NCBI GenBank assembly: GCA_964588325.1
Contig: CAZPOR010000007.1
Coordinates: 135,388-199,387 of the forward strand
Reading direction: 5' to 3'
Length of the DNA: 64,000 bases
From: Thiovibrio sp964588325
GTDB lineage: Bacteria > Desulfobacterota > Desulfobulbia > Desulfobulbales > Desulfurivibrionaceae
Below the pieces are notes generated by a model, which was given only the letters and a program-made list of their open reading frames with translations, ran no database searches and had not been told where the DNA came from. Shown here piece after piece: positions 17,257 to 24,864 of the stretch. A program made the translations under genes and the position numbers. Within the stretch, counting starts at the first letter, position 1; every line of letters begins with the position of its first letter.

Positions 17257-17946
17257 ATGCACAAAAAAACCGATGTGTACCGGCAGCGGCTCAGGAAATT
17301 CATTGAGGAAGTCACCCTGTATCCGGTCTCCTGCGAACGGCTGGCCAAGGGCCGCGATGATCTTGCCTGGCTTGATGCAGTGCTGGCCGGAGGGGCCAAG
17401 ATCGTCCAGTTGCGGGACAAGGAATCCGACGGACTGCGCCTCTTTGAAAAGGCCCGGATCTTCCGGCAAAAAACCCTGGAGGCCGGCGCCCTGTTCATCG
17501 TCAATGACCGGGTGGATATTGCCCTTCTCAGCGGCGCCGACGGAGTCCATCTCGGCAACAGCGACATCCCGGCCCCGGAGGTCCGCGCCCTGGCCCCGGA
17601 GCTCATCATCGGCGTCTCCTGCAACACCGAAGAACAGGCGGCCACCGCCGAGAACCGCGGAGCCTCCTACTTCAACATCGGTCCGCTCTATGCCACCCAG
17701 ACCAAGGACGGCCTCTCCGCCTTCCTCGGGCCTGCGGCGATAGCGAAATTCAGCGCCCGATGCCCCCTGCCTTTCACGGTCATGGGCGGCATCAAAAAAG
17801 AGCATATTCCGGAGCTGATCGCCATGGGCGCCAGACGATTGGCCGTGGTCACGGCTTTAACCTGCGCCGACGATATCGCCGCGGAAACCAGTGATTGGCT
17901 GGCCGCGATCAAACTTGCCCAAGGCAAGAATACGACAAAGGAATAG
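17257..17946 (+). CDS. thiE: Thiamine-phosphate synthase
   Basis: A 229-residue TIM-barrel enzyme joining HMP-pyrophosphate and thiazole phosphate. Family marks are AKIVQLRDKESD, FIVNDRVDIALLSGADGVHLG, YFNIGPLYATQTKDG and FTVMGGIKKEHIPEL, covering the pyrophosphate and thiazole sites. An N-terminal extension of about 25 residues precedes the barrel. The ATG at 17257 is preferred over GTG 17251 because AAGGAG is then 10 bases upstream. No TPP riboswitch signature was seen in the leader. The next gene starts two bases after its stop, so they are an operon. Confidence 0.87.
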   Translation: MHKKTDVYRQRLRKFIEEVTLYPVSCERLAKGRDDLAWLDAVLAGGAKIVQLRDKESDGLRLFEKARIFRQKTLEAGALFIVNDRVDIALLSGADGVHLGNSDIPAPEVRALAPELIIGVSCNTEEQAATAENRGASYFNIGPLYATQTKDGLSAFLGPAAIAKFSARCPLPFTVMGGIKKEHIPELIAMGARRLAVVTALTCADDIAAETSDWLAAIKLAQGKNTTKE

Positions 17947-17948
17947 CC

Positions 17949-18629
17949 GTGCCCACCCTGAACCAGCGACTCGCCGACATCAAGCTGCTCATGCAATACG
18001 GAGTCCCCCCGGCTGACCTGGCCAAGGCCGTTGCCCTGGCGGAAAAATACGCCACGGACCGCGTGGGCCTGAACATCTTTCACGCCTTTTACAGCTATCT
18101 GCCCGAGGGGCTGGAAGACGCCATTACCGTTCTCCGGTTGCTTGACCGCAGACAGGGCGCCTTCCTGATCTGCGCCACCACGGCCCAAGCCGACTACCTC
18201 TACCTGGCCGCCACCGAACAGGCCGAATTTTTGGGATCTCTTGCGGAGGGCATCTGGGAGGAGGAAGTCCTGGCTTTTTTCAACCTTGAAAACCGCGAGG
18301 CCTTTCTCAAAAAATATGCGGACCTCGCGTCCTTTCCGGTTTATGTCCCGGCCCATCTCCACCGCGATCTCTGCCCGTTTTGCCATGTGGCGGACGGCGA
18401 GATCCACACCCTGGGATGCCCGGTGGAGATCTGCCCCTGGTGCGGCGGGCAGTTGACCTCCTGCCCCTGCCGCTTCACCCTGCTGGGCAAATCAGACCTG
18501 AGAAGCGAAGGCCAGCTTGAAGAACTGCTGACCCTGCTCAACACAAAGGGGAGGCTCCCCTTTTCCGCCGAGGAACACCGGCCCGCGTACCCGATCACTC
18601 CCCTCGACTTGGAGCCGCCGACTACTTGA
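17949..18629 (+). CDS. Conserved-looking protein with Cys-rich zinc-ribbon-like segment
   Basis: A 226-residue cytoplasmic protein read from GTG 17949 with AAAGGA ahead of it, two bases after the thiE stop. The first 130 residues are helical (LNQRLADIKLLMQYGVPPADLAKAVALAE and following). Residues about 138-178 hold DLCPFCHVADG, LGCPVEICPWCGGQLTSCPC, a double CxxC arrangement typical of zinc ribbons or Fe-S sites. Its coupling to thiE may point to a role near thiamine metabolism, but no such function is known to me. The stop overlaps the convergent hflC stop by eight bases. Confidence 0.7.
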   Translation: MPTLNQRLADIKLLMQYGVPPADLAKAVALAEKYATDRVGLNIFHAFYSYLPEGLEDAITVLRLLDRRQGAFLICATTAQADYLYLAATEQAEFLGSLAEGIWEEEVLAFFNLENREAFLKKYADLASFPVYVPAHLHRDLCPFCHVADGEIHTLGCPVEICPWCGGQLTSCPCRFTLLGKSDLRSEGQLEELLTLLNTKGRLPFSAEEHRPAYPITPLDLEPPTT

Positions 18630-19548
18630 CGGTTTTCAGATACCGGTAAAACGGTGAGTCCGGAGAAATAACCAACCGGGTGTTTTCCCCCATGGTATGC
18701 CGGTAGGCGTCCAGGGTCTTGGAAAAGGCGTAGAACTCGGGATCCTGATTATAGGCATTCGCATAAATCCTGGCGGCTTCGCCATCGGCCTTGCCCTTGA
18801 TCTCCTGGGTTTCGCGGACGGCCCGGGAGCTGACCTCCCTCAATTCGCGCTCGAGCTTACCGAGGATCTCGGATTTCTGCCCCTCGCCGGTGGAGCGCTT
18901 TTCCGCCGCGATGCGCTTGCGTTCAGAAATCATCCGCTCATACACCCGCTGCTGGACCGTGTCGATATAGTTGACCCGCTTGAACATCACATCCACCAGC
19001 TCGATGCCGTACTGGGGCGTGACCTTGGAGGCGGCGGCATGGATCAGGGCGGAAATCTTATCCCGCCCGTAGCGGATCTGCTCATCCGGGCCCACGGGGC
19101 CAAAGCCCATTTCTTCCGGTTTCCAATCCGAACTGCGGATGATCTCCACCAGATCGTTTTTGTTGACCAAATCCCGGACCGTGCCGTCGATGATATCATC
19201 AAGGATGGTCATGGCCCGGTTCTCGTTGTTGACCGCCTGCAGGAAGACCAGGGCGTTGGAGATCCGCCAGCGCGCCGTGATATCCAGATAGACAAAGGTT
19301 TTGTCGTTGGTGGGAATCTGGTTCGGATCCCCGTCCCAGATAAGAATCATCTTGTCGAAAAAAGTCACCTCCTGGATAAAAGGAGTCTTGAATTTCAAAC
19401 CGGCCTGGGTAATGGGCTTGCCCACCGGACGACCGAACTGGGTGATCACCGCCTGTTTGCCCTCGGGCAGAACGAAAAACGCATTGGCCAGCACCACTCC
19501 CGCCACCACCACCGCCGCTATAACAACACCACGCAATATAGTATTCAC
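18622..19548 (-). CDS. hflC: HflC, SPFH/prohibitin-family modulator of FtsH
   Basis: A 308-residue inner-membrane protein with an N-terminal anchor (ILRGVVIAAVVVAGVVLANAFFVL) and an SPFH/band-7 domain starting VLPEGKQAVITQFGRP. A long charged coiled-coil follows (ISERKRIAAEKRSTGEGQKSE), then the HflC-like tail YAFSKTLDAYRHT. With HflK it forms a large periplasmic-facing assembly around the FtsH protease. It lies 61 bases downstream of hflK in the same transcript and overlaps the convergent zinc-ribbon gene by eight bases. Confidence 0.92.
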   Translation of the reverse strand: MNTILRGVVIAAVVVAGVVLANAFFVLPEGKQAVITQFGRPVGKPITQAGLKFKTPFIQEVTFFDKMILIWDGDPNQIPTNDKTFVYLDITARWRISNALVFLQAVNNENRAMTILDDIIDGTVRDLVNKNDLVEIIRSSDWKPEEMGFGPVGPDEQIRYGRDKISALIHAAASKVTPQYGIELVDVMFKRVNYIDTVQQRVYERMISERKRIAAEKRSTGEGQKSEILGKLERELREVSSRAVRETQEIKGKADGEAARIYANAYNQDPEFYAFSKTLDAYRHTMGENTRLVISPDSPFYRYLKTVK

Positions 19549-19609
19549 TGGCTTCCCCTGTCTGTATTCTTAACCCGCGCCGCAGCCTGTACGAAGATGC
19601 CCGGCATTG

Positions 19610-20725
19610 TCATTGCGCCTTGGGCGTGGCCTTGGCTCCGCCCCTCACATCGAGAAACGGCAAAACTCCCCCCTTATCGCCTTCAACCACATAGATCTCG
19701 TTGACCTTGGGCAGAACCTCCTGCATGGTTTCCAGATACATCCGTCTCCGGGTGACGTCCTGTCCACCCTTGTATTCCTTGAGGATAGCCAGGAAACGGG
19801 AGGTCTCGCCCTTGGCCAGATTCACCCGTTCCACCGCATAGCCTTGCGCCTCTTCCAGCATCTTTTTCGCATCGCCCCGGGCCTTGGGCACCTCCCGGTT
19901 ATAGGCCTCCTCCGCCTCGTTCACCAGCCGCTTCATATCCTGATCCGCCTCGTTGACCTCGTTGAAGGCAGGCTTGACATGCTCCGGGGGGTTAACATCC
20001 TGCAACTGGACGGTGACGATCCTTACCCCGGTCTGGTAGCGGTCCAGGGACTCCTGCACCTCGCGCTGGGTGGCGGCGGCGAGAATTTCCCGATTGCTGA
20101 GCACATAATCAAAGGTCATGTTGCCGACGATGCGGCGCAGGACCACTTCGGAGATATCGCGGACCGCCTGTTTGACATCCTTGACCTTAAAGGCAAAGAA
20201 AATGGGATCCTGCACCTTGTACTGGATGACCCACTCCAGATCGATGACATTGCGATCGCTGGTGAGCATGAGCGATTCGCCCTCGTAGCCGGTCTTCTCA
20301 AACTCGTTGCGCTGGCCAGCGACTTTGGTCCTGAAGCCGAACTCCTCCTTGCGGACGTTTTCCACATCCACCTTGATGACCTCGTCCATGAAGGGCAGCT
20401 TGAAATTCAAGCCCGAGGAGGTGGTTTTGACGTATTTGCCGAAACGCAGCACCACGCCTTTTTCGCCCGGAGCAATGGTGTAAAAGGCGGAGTAGGCGAT
20501 ATTGACCAGAAGAAAAACGCCGATGAGCAGTCCGGCCCGGCCGAAGCGGGCAAAGAGTCCACCCCTGGGGATATTCGGCTCCGGTCCACCGGATGCGCCG
20601 GTTGCTGGCTTCTCGCCGCCGTCGAAAAATTCCTTAATCTTGGTGAGCAAGAGGGCAATAACCTCTTCCGGTGTTTGCGGGCCTTTTTTCTTGCCCCAAG
20701 GTGGCTGCTGATCGTCCCAAGCCAT
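19610..20725 (-). CDS. hflK: HflK, SPFH/prohibitin-family modulator of FtsH
   Basis: A 371-residue partner of HflC. It has a Pro/Gly/Lys-rich cytoplasmic N-terminus (MAWDDQQPPWGKKKGPQTPEE), one membrane helix (GLLIGVFLLVNIAYSAFYTI), the band-7 domain from IAPGEKGVVLRFGKY, QLQDVNPPEHVKPAFNEVN and a coiled-coil (NREVPKARGDAKKMLEEAQGYA). The start at 20725 has AAAGGAG upstream and gives the family-typical N-terminus; an ATG at 20758 does not. It is preceded by the rhomboid gene with 79 bases between. Confidence 0.92.
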   Translation of the reverse strand: MAWDDQQPPWGKKKGPQTPEEVIALLLTKIKEFFDGGEKPATGASGGPEPNIPRGGLFARFGRAGLLIGVFLLVNIAYSAFYTIAPGEKGVVLRFGKYVKTTSSGLNFKLPFMDEVIKVDVENVRKEEFGFRTKVAGQRNEFEKTGYEGESLMLTSDRNVIDLEWVIQYKVQDPIFFAFKVKDVKQAVRDISEVVLRRIVGNMTFDYVLSNREILAAATQREVQESLDRYQTGVRIVTVQLQDVNPPEHVKPAFNEVNEADQDMKRLVNEAEEAYNREVPKARGDAKKMLEEAQGYAVERVNLAKGETSRFLAILKEYKGGQDVTRRRMYLETMQEVLPKVNEIYVVEGDKGGVLPFLDVRGGAKATPKAQ

Positions 20726-20804
20726 CGATTCGACTCCTTTTTTTGAAAAAATTTCCACCGGTTTTTATACGGCCGGAGCTAGATTGCCCCATGCCCGTAG
20801 CACA

Positions 20805-21758
20805 TCATTTGACAAACCACCACCCTTCCCAAGGATACAGGGCGTACAACCAGCAGCCGAGCACCGCCGCCAGGCTGCCAGCAAAAAGCAGCCATTGGCC
20901 AAGGGGAGCAAGAACCCGTTTTCCGGCAAATCCGAGCGCGCCAAGGAGCACTCCAACCAGCAGGCCGACCACAACCCCCCAAAAATGCGCGCCCAGATCG
21001 GTTCTCTCTCCGGAGGCCCCCATGAGCGCCAACAAGCTTGCCGCGCTGCCCAAGGCAAGCACCATCTCCTGCCAACCGCCGATCCTGCGCAAACGCATGC
21101 CGCTCAACATGCCGACCATGCCGAAAACCGCAGTGGAAAAACCAACGGAACGATAGGATTCGCCGTGCAGGAGTACATTGATGGCATTGGCAAGAACTCC
21201 GGCGAGCAACACCGAGAACCAGGCAATACCGCTGCCAAGATGCCGGCACAGGGAGTGGACCAGCAACCCGCCGAAGAAAATATTGCCCAGAAGATGCACG
21301 CTGTCGGCATGCAGGGTCAGGGCGGTGATCAGACGCCACCACTGGCCGTCGTCCATCACCCGAGCCCTGTCGAGGGCGCCAAGGTCAAACCAGTGGCCGC
21401 GCCCCTCCCCGCCGCCGGTGATGGCATGAAAAACAACCAGCGCCCCCATGACCGGCAGCACGGGCGGCGAATTCTCGACAATGGACTCCTGGCCGGACCG
21501 TGCTGTCCGTTCCGGCGGCCAATTCCGGTTTTCTTCCGAGAAAAGAAGCAATTCCTCCCTGGCCTCGGAGATGTTTTCCTCCGAAACCAGGAGCTGCCAG
21601 CCCGTTTCGCCATGGCGGAGACCATGCTCGATATCCGCGGCATGCAGCACCAGGGACCAGAGATTGGCCAACTCCTCCTCCGGAGTCACCCCCACCGGCA
21701 CCCATTGGGAGCCGGGATCATGCTTCCGCACGACCCTCTCCCCGGAGTGCCAGCGCAT
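20805..21758 (-). CDS. Rhomboid-family intramembrane serine protease
   Basis: A 317-residue membrane protein. The first 100 residues are soluble. The membrane part holds the rhomboid marks: WRLITALTLHADSVHLLGN (His/Asn of helix 2), the nucleophile motif GFSTAVFG and the partner His in LGAHFWG. About six to seven helices are visible. Rhomboids cleave transmembrane segments of client proteins. It starts three bases after the motB stop and is followed by hflK, so it is probably cotranscribed with both; a joint membrane quality-control role with FtsH-HflKC is an inference. Confidence 0.85.
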   Translation of the reverse strand: MRWHSGERVVRKHDPGSQWVPVGVTPEEELANLWSLVLHAADIEHGLRHGETGWQLLVSEENISEAREELLLFSEENRNWPPERTARSGQESIVENSPPVLPVMGALVVFHAITGGGEGRGHWFDLGALDRARVMDDGQWWRLITALTLHADSVHLLGNIFFGGLLVHSLCRHLGSGIAWFSVLLAGVLANAINVLLHGESYRSVGFSTAVFGMVGMLSGMRLRRIGGWQEMVLALGSAASLLALMGASGERTDLGAHFWGVVVGLLVGVLLGALGFAGKRVLAPLGQWLLFAGSLAAVLGCWLYALYPWEGWWFVK

Positions 21759-21761
21759 CCG

Positions 21762-22556
21762 TTATTCCCCGTTGAATTTCAGCGCCTCGCCTTGGGCTCC
21801 CTTGCTGGAGAGCATGACAATATCAACCCGCCGGTTGAGCTTCCGCCCTTCTTCGCTGGCGTTATCGGCAATCGGCCGGTATTCAGCATACCCGGTCACC
21901 GAAAGCTTGGCCCCCTTGAAACCATGTTTCTCGATGAGATAATGGACAATGCTGTTGGCGCGGGCTGTGGAGAGTTCCCAGTTCGAGGGAAAGGCCGGGG
22001 AGTTGATCGCCACATTGTCCGTATGCCCCTCGATGCGGAGGGTATTGTCATAGCGGGAGATGGAGATGGCGATCTTGTCCAGCAGGGGCAGAGCATTCTG
22101 CTGCACCTTGGCGGTGCCGGAGGGGAAAAACCCAGCCTCTTTCAGGCTGATCACCAGCCCCCGTTCGTTGACGGTCAACTGCACCTCGTTTTTGGCGCCA
22201 TACTCCTGGAGATTGTTCTGGATATCATTCTTGATCTGGCTGAACTCCTGGGCCTCGGCGGCGGCAGTGGCCTCATCCTGGGACTGGACCGGCACCGGCG
22301 GCTCCACCGCTTCGGGGATCAGGCCAAAATCTTTGTTGCCGATAACCTTGAGGGCCGGAGTTAACGTTTGCGGCCCGGAAAAGGAGGATTGGATGGAGGC
22401 CTGCACCTCCTCCATCTTCTTCTGGTCCACGATGGACATGGCATAGAGCATGACAAAGACGGCGAAAAGCAGGGTGATGAAATCCGCGTAGGAAACAAGC
22501 CACCGCTCCAGATTCGGTTCCTTTTCATGGGCTTTTTTCTTCTTCAGTCTGCTCAT
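21762..22556 (-). CDS. motB: Flagellar motor stator protein MotB
   Basis: A 264-residue stator subunit. A basic N-terminus (MSRLKKKKAHEKEP) leads into one membrane helix with the proton-accepting Asp in VSYADFITLLFAVFVMLYA. A linker and plug region follow, then an OmpA-like peptidoglycan-binding domain (LRIEGHTDNVAI ... NWELSTARANSIVHYLI ... GYAEYRPIADNASEEGRKLNRRVDIVM). Pairs with MotA, whose gene lies 53 bases upstream. Confidence 0.93.
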   Translation of the reverse strand: MSRLKKKKAHEKEPNLERWLVSYADFITLLFAVFVMLYAMSIVDQKKMEEVQASIQSSFSGPQTLTPALKVIGNKDFGLIPEAVEPPVPVQSQDEATAAAEAQEFSQIKNDIQNNLQEYGAKNEVQLTVNERGLVISLKEAGFFPSGTAKVQQNALPLLDKIAISISRYDNTLRIEGHTDNVAINSPAFPSNWELSTARANSIVHYLIEKHGFKGAKLSVTGYAEYRPIADNASEEGRKLNRRVDIVMLSSKGAQGEALKFNGE

Positions 22557-22609
22557 GACAATCGTTCCCCAAGATCACTACAATTCGGTAGCCACGGAAT
22601 GGCTACTGC

Positions 22610-23392
22610 TCATGAACCGCCGGCGCCCCTGCTGTAGATCAGCACCCCGCTGGTCAGGGTGAAGCCGCGCAACCGCTTTTCGATCATCCGGGGATTTTCG
22701 CCTTTCTGGATGGCAAGCAACCCTTCGATCACGATTTCCCGTTGCAGGATCTGCTCCTTCAATCGTTTCTTGAGTTTGGTGCTGATGGGGATGCAGACGA
22801 TGTTGGCGGTCATCAGGCCGTAGATCGTGGCCACGAAGGCCACGGCAATTCCCGCTCCGAGCTTGGAGGTGTCGGAGAGATTGTTCATGACATGGATCAA
22901 ACCCAGAACCGCGCCGATGATGCCGATGGTCGGGGCAAAACCGCCGGCGGCCTCAAACACCTCGGCGCTGATCTTGTGGCGCTCCTCGAAATTGGTAAGT
23001 TCGATCTGCAGGACCGCCATGACCTCCTCGGGATCCATTCCGTCCACCACCATTTCCAGTCCCTGCCCCAGAAAGCGATCCTTGATCCGCTGCGCGTCCT
23101 GCTCCAGGGTTATGAGGCCGTTCTTCCTGGCGGTGCTGGCAAAACCGACCAGCTTGCCGATCAGATCCTCCGGGTCTTCTTCCTGGGGGAAAAAAGCCGT
23201 GGCTGCGCTGCTGAAGGCCCGCAGAAGATCCGGGAGGGGAAAGGAGACAAAGGTTGCGCCAAAGGTTCCTCCCAAAACAATAAGAGCGGCAGTGGGCTGA
23301 AGAAGGGCATCGATGTGGCCGCCTTCAAGAAGCTGGCCGCCGATCACGGCCCCAAAGCCCATAACCAGGCCGATAAGGGTAGCTATATCCAT
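22610..23392 (-). CDS. motA: Flagellar motor stator protein MotA
   Basis: A 260-residue protein with four membrane helices. N-terminal MDIATLIGLVMGFGAVIGGQ, a second helix around ALIVLGGTFGATFVSFP, a large cytoplasmic loop, then paired helices FAPTIGIIGAVLGLIHVM and GAGIAVAFVATIYGLMTANI. These match the stator-forming MotA/ExbB fold. A TATAAT -10 promoter is placed just upstream. First gene of motA-motB-rhomboid-hflKC. No flagellar structural genes occur in this window. Confidence 0.92.
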   Translation of the reverse strand: MDIATLIGLVMGFGAVIGGQLLEGGHIDALLQPTAALIVLGGTFGATFVSFPLPDLLRAFSSAATAFFPQEEDPEDLIGKLVGFASTARKNGLITLEQDAQRIKDRFLGQGLEMVVDGMDPEEVMAVLQIELTNFEERHKISAEVFEAAGGFAPTIGIIGAVLGLIHVMNNLSDTSKLGAGIAVAFVATIYGLMTANIVCIPISTKLKKRLKEQILQREIVIEGLLAIQKGENPRMIEKRLRGFTLTSGVLIYSRGAGGS

Positions 23393-23435
23393 ATACTGTG
23401 CGGCTCCGTTGAGATATCCTTGGGGAAATGCCGGT

Positions 23436-23466
23436 ATTATAGCATGGATCCCCCATGCCAGGTCAA
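23436..23466 (-). promoter_or_regulatory. Possible promoter of the motA operon
   Basis: Minus strand TTGACC, a long 19-base spacer, then a perfect TATAAT. It ends 43 bases upstream of the motA ATG. Confidence 0.45.
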
Positions 23467-23543
23467 CAAAAAGAGAGGCGGAAACGCGGAGAACCCGAAA
23501 GAGCAGGCGCTGACGGGCCGGGAGTCAGATTATTGCGCAGGGC

Positions 23544-23572
23544 AAAAAAAAAGGCCATGCCGAAGCATGACC
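23544..23572 (-). terminator. Rho-independent terminator after tRNA-Leu
   Basis: On the minus strand GGTCATGC-TTCG-GCATGGCC (one G-U type mismatch, stable TTCG tetraloop) followed by nine T's. It lies about 30 bases downstream of the tRNA 3' end and upstream of motA. Confidence 0.85.
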
Positions 23573-23600
23573 AGATTTTTCACCACACACATTTTCAAGA

Positions 23601-23687
23601 TGGTGCCGAAGAGAAGACTCGAACTTCCACGAGGAAACCCCCACTAGACCCTGAACCTAGCGCGTCTACCAATTCCGCCACTTCGGC
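23601..23687 (-). tRNA. tRNA-Leu (anticodon CAG)
   Basis: An 87-nt tRNA with encoded CCA. The acceptor stem GCCGAAG pairs with CTTCGGC. The anticodon stem CTAGG/TCTAG encloses loop TTCAGGG, giving anticodon CAG for CUG codons. A long variable arm (GTGGGGGTTTCCTCGT) marks a class II tRNA and the TTCGAGT T-loop is intact. It has its own promoter and terminator. Confidence 0.95.
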
Positions 23688-23702
23688 ACATCGTGAGAGG
23701 CG

Positions 23703-23732
23703 ATAATAGTTTTTCCGGGTGGTGTTTGTCAA
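23703..23732 (-). promoter_or_regulatory. Sigma70 promoter of tRNA-Leu
   Basis: Minus strand TTGACA, an 18-base spacer, then TATTAT. The -10 ends about 15 bases before the tRNA 5' end, an ideal arrangement for a stable-RNA promoter. Confidence 0.75.
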
Positions 23733-23837
23733 GAAAATTTACAAGAGCCTTCATAAAAAATCTCTCTGTCCGGCGGCTTGACCTTTTCCCGGTTGTCGCC
23801 TATTGTATGCGCACACTCAATCAGGACGCCCATCACC

Positions 23838-24812
23838 ATGGATATATTCACAAACATCAGCGACATACCAGCCCCTTTCCCCAGGGCCGCCGTCACCATC
23901 GGCAACTTTGACGGCGTCCATCTGGGCCATCAAATTCTTTTCTCCGAGGTGGTGAGCCGCGCCTACCAAAACAAGGGCGCCAGCGTGGTTGTGACCTTTG
24001 AGCCGCATCCGCTCAAGGTGGTCCGTCCGGACATCGGCCTGAAGCTCATCTCCACCGCCGAACAGAAAAAAGAGCTCATCGCCCTGGCCAATATCGATGC
24101 GCTGATCATCCTCCCCTTTACCAGGGAATTTGCCAACACCCCGGCCGAGACCTTTGTGGACCAAGTCCTGCGCAAAACCATCGGCGTCCAGGATCTGGTG
24201 GTGGGGTACGACTACGCTTTCGGCAAGAGCCGCCAGGGCGACATCCCCTTTCTGCAGGAGCAAGGCAAGGCCAAGGGCTTCACGGTTTCGGTGGTTGAGC
24301 CCTACTATGTGGACGGGATGCTGGCCAGCAGCACCAAAATCCGGGAGCTGGTGGGGCTGGGCAAGATGGTCGATGTCAAGAAACTGCTGGGCCGCTATTA
24401 CCAGATCCGGGGCGAGGTGAAAATGGGCAAACAACGGGGTGGCCCCCTGCTGGGCTTTCCCACCGCCAACCTGGCCATTGCCGAGGAAGATCTCTGCCCG
24501 CGTTTGGGGGTGTACGTCACCCAGGTGATCTATGACGGCAAATGCTACGGCGGCGTACTCAACATCGGCTACAACCCGACCTTTGAGGGGCAAAAACTTT
24601 CCGCCGAAACCCATATCTTTGATTTCAACCAGGATATCTACGGAAAACCGATCAAGATAAACCTGCTCCGCTTCCTGCGAGGAGAAAAGAAATTCTCCGG
24701 CGCGGGAGAGCTGGCAACCCAGATCGGCCAGGATGTGACAGAGGCAAGGAAGGTGCTTGCCTCTGCCCAGCAGGAGATCCTTCTCGCCTGCGAGGAAAAG
24801 TACAACCGATAA
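23838..24812 (+). CDS. ribF: Bifunctional riboflavin kinase/FAD synthetase
   Basis: A 324-residue enzyme making FMN and FAD. The N-terminal nucleotidyltransferase domain has TIGNFDGVHLGHQ with its HxGH-type site, VVTFEPHP, and the SSTKIRELVGLG motif. The C-terminal kinase domain has GRYYQIRGEV, GPLLGFPTANL (ATP-binding PTAN) and NIGYNPTF. The start at 23838 gives the family length; an ATG at 23778 would add 20 residues of non-conserved leader. It ends at a bidirectional terminator facing the chemotaxis receptor gene. Confidence 0.93.
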   Translation: MDIFTNISDIPAPFPRAAVTIGNFDGVHLGHQILFSEVVSRAYQNKGASVVVTFEPHPLKVVRPDIGLKLISTAEQKKELIALANIDALIILPFTREFANTPAETFVDQVLRKTIGVQDLVVGYDYAFGKSRQGDIPFLQEQGKAKGFTVSVVEPYYVDGMLASSTKIRELVGLGKMVDVKKLLGRYYQIRGEVKMGKQRGGPLLGFPTANLAIAEEDLCPRLGVYVTQVIYDGKCYGGVLNIGYNPTFEGQKLSAETHIFDFNQDIYGKPIKINLLRFLRGEKKFSGAGELATQIGQDVTEARKVLASAQQEILLACEEKYNR

Positions 24813-24845
24813 AAAAAGCCCGCCTCTTTCAAGGCGGGCTTTTTC
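24813..24845. terminator. Bidirectional terminator between ribF and the chemoreceptor gene
   Basis: AGCCCGCCT and AGGCGGGCT arms (24818-24840), A7 on the left and T5 on the right. It serves two convergent genes. Confidence 0.92.
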
Positions 24846-24864
24846 TTGCTCTCACGGACAGGGA

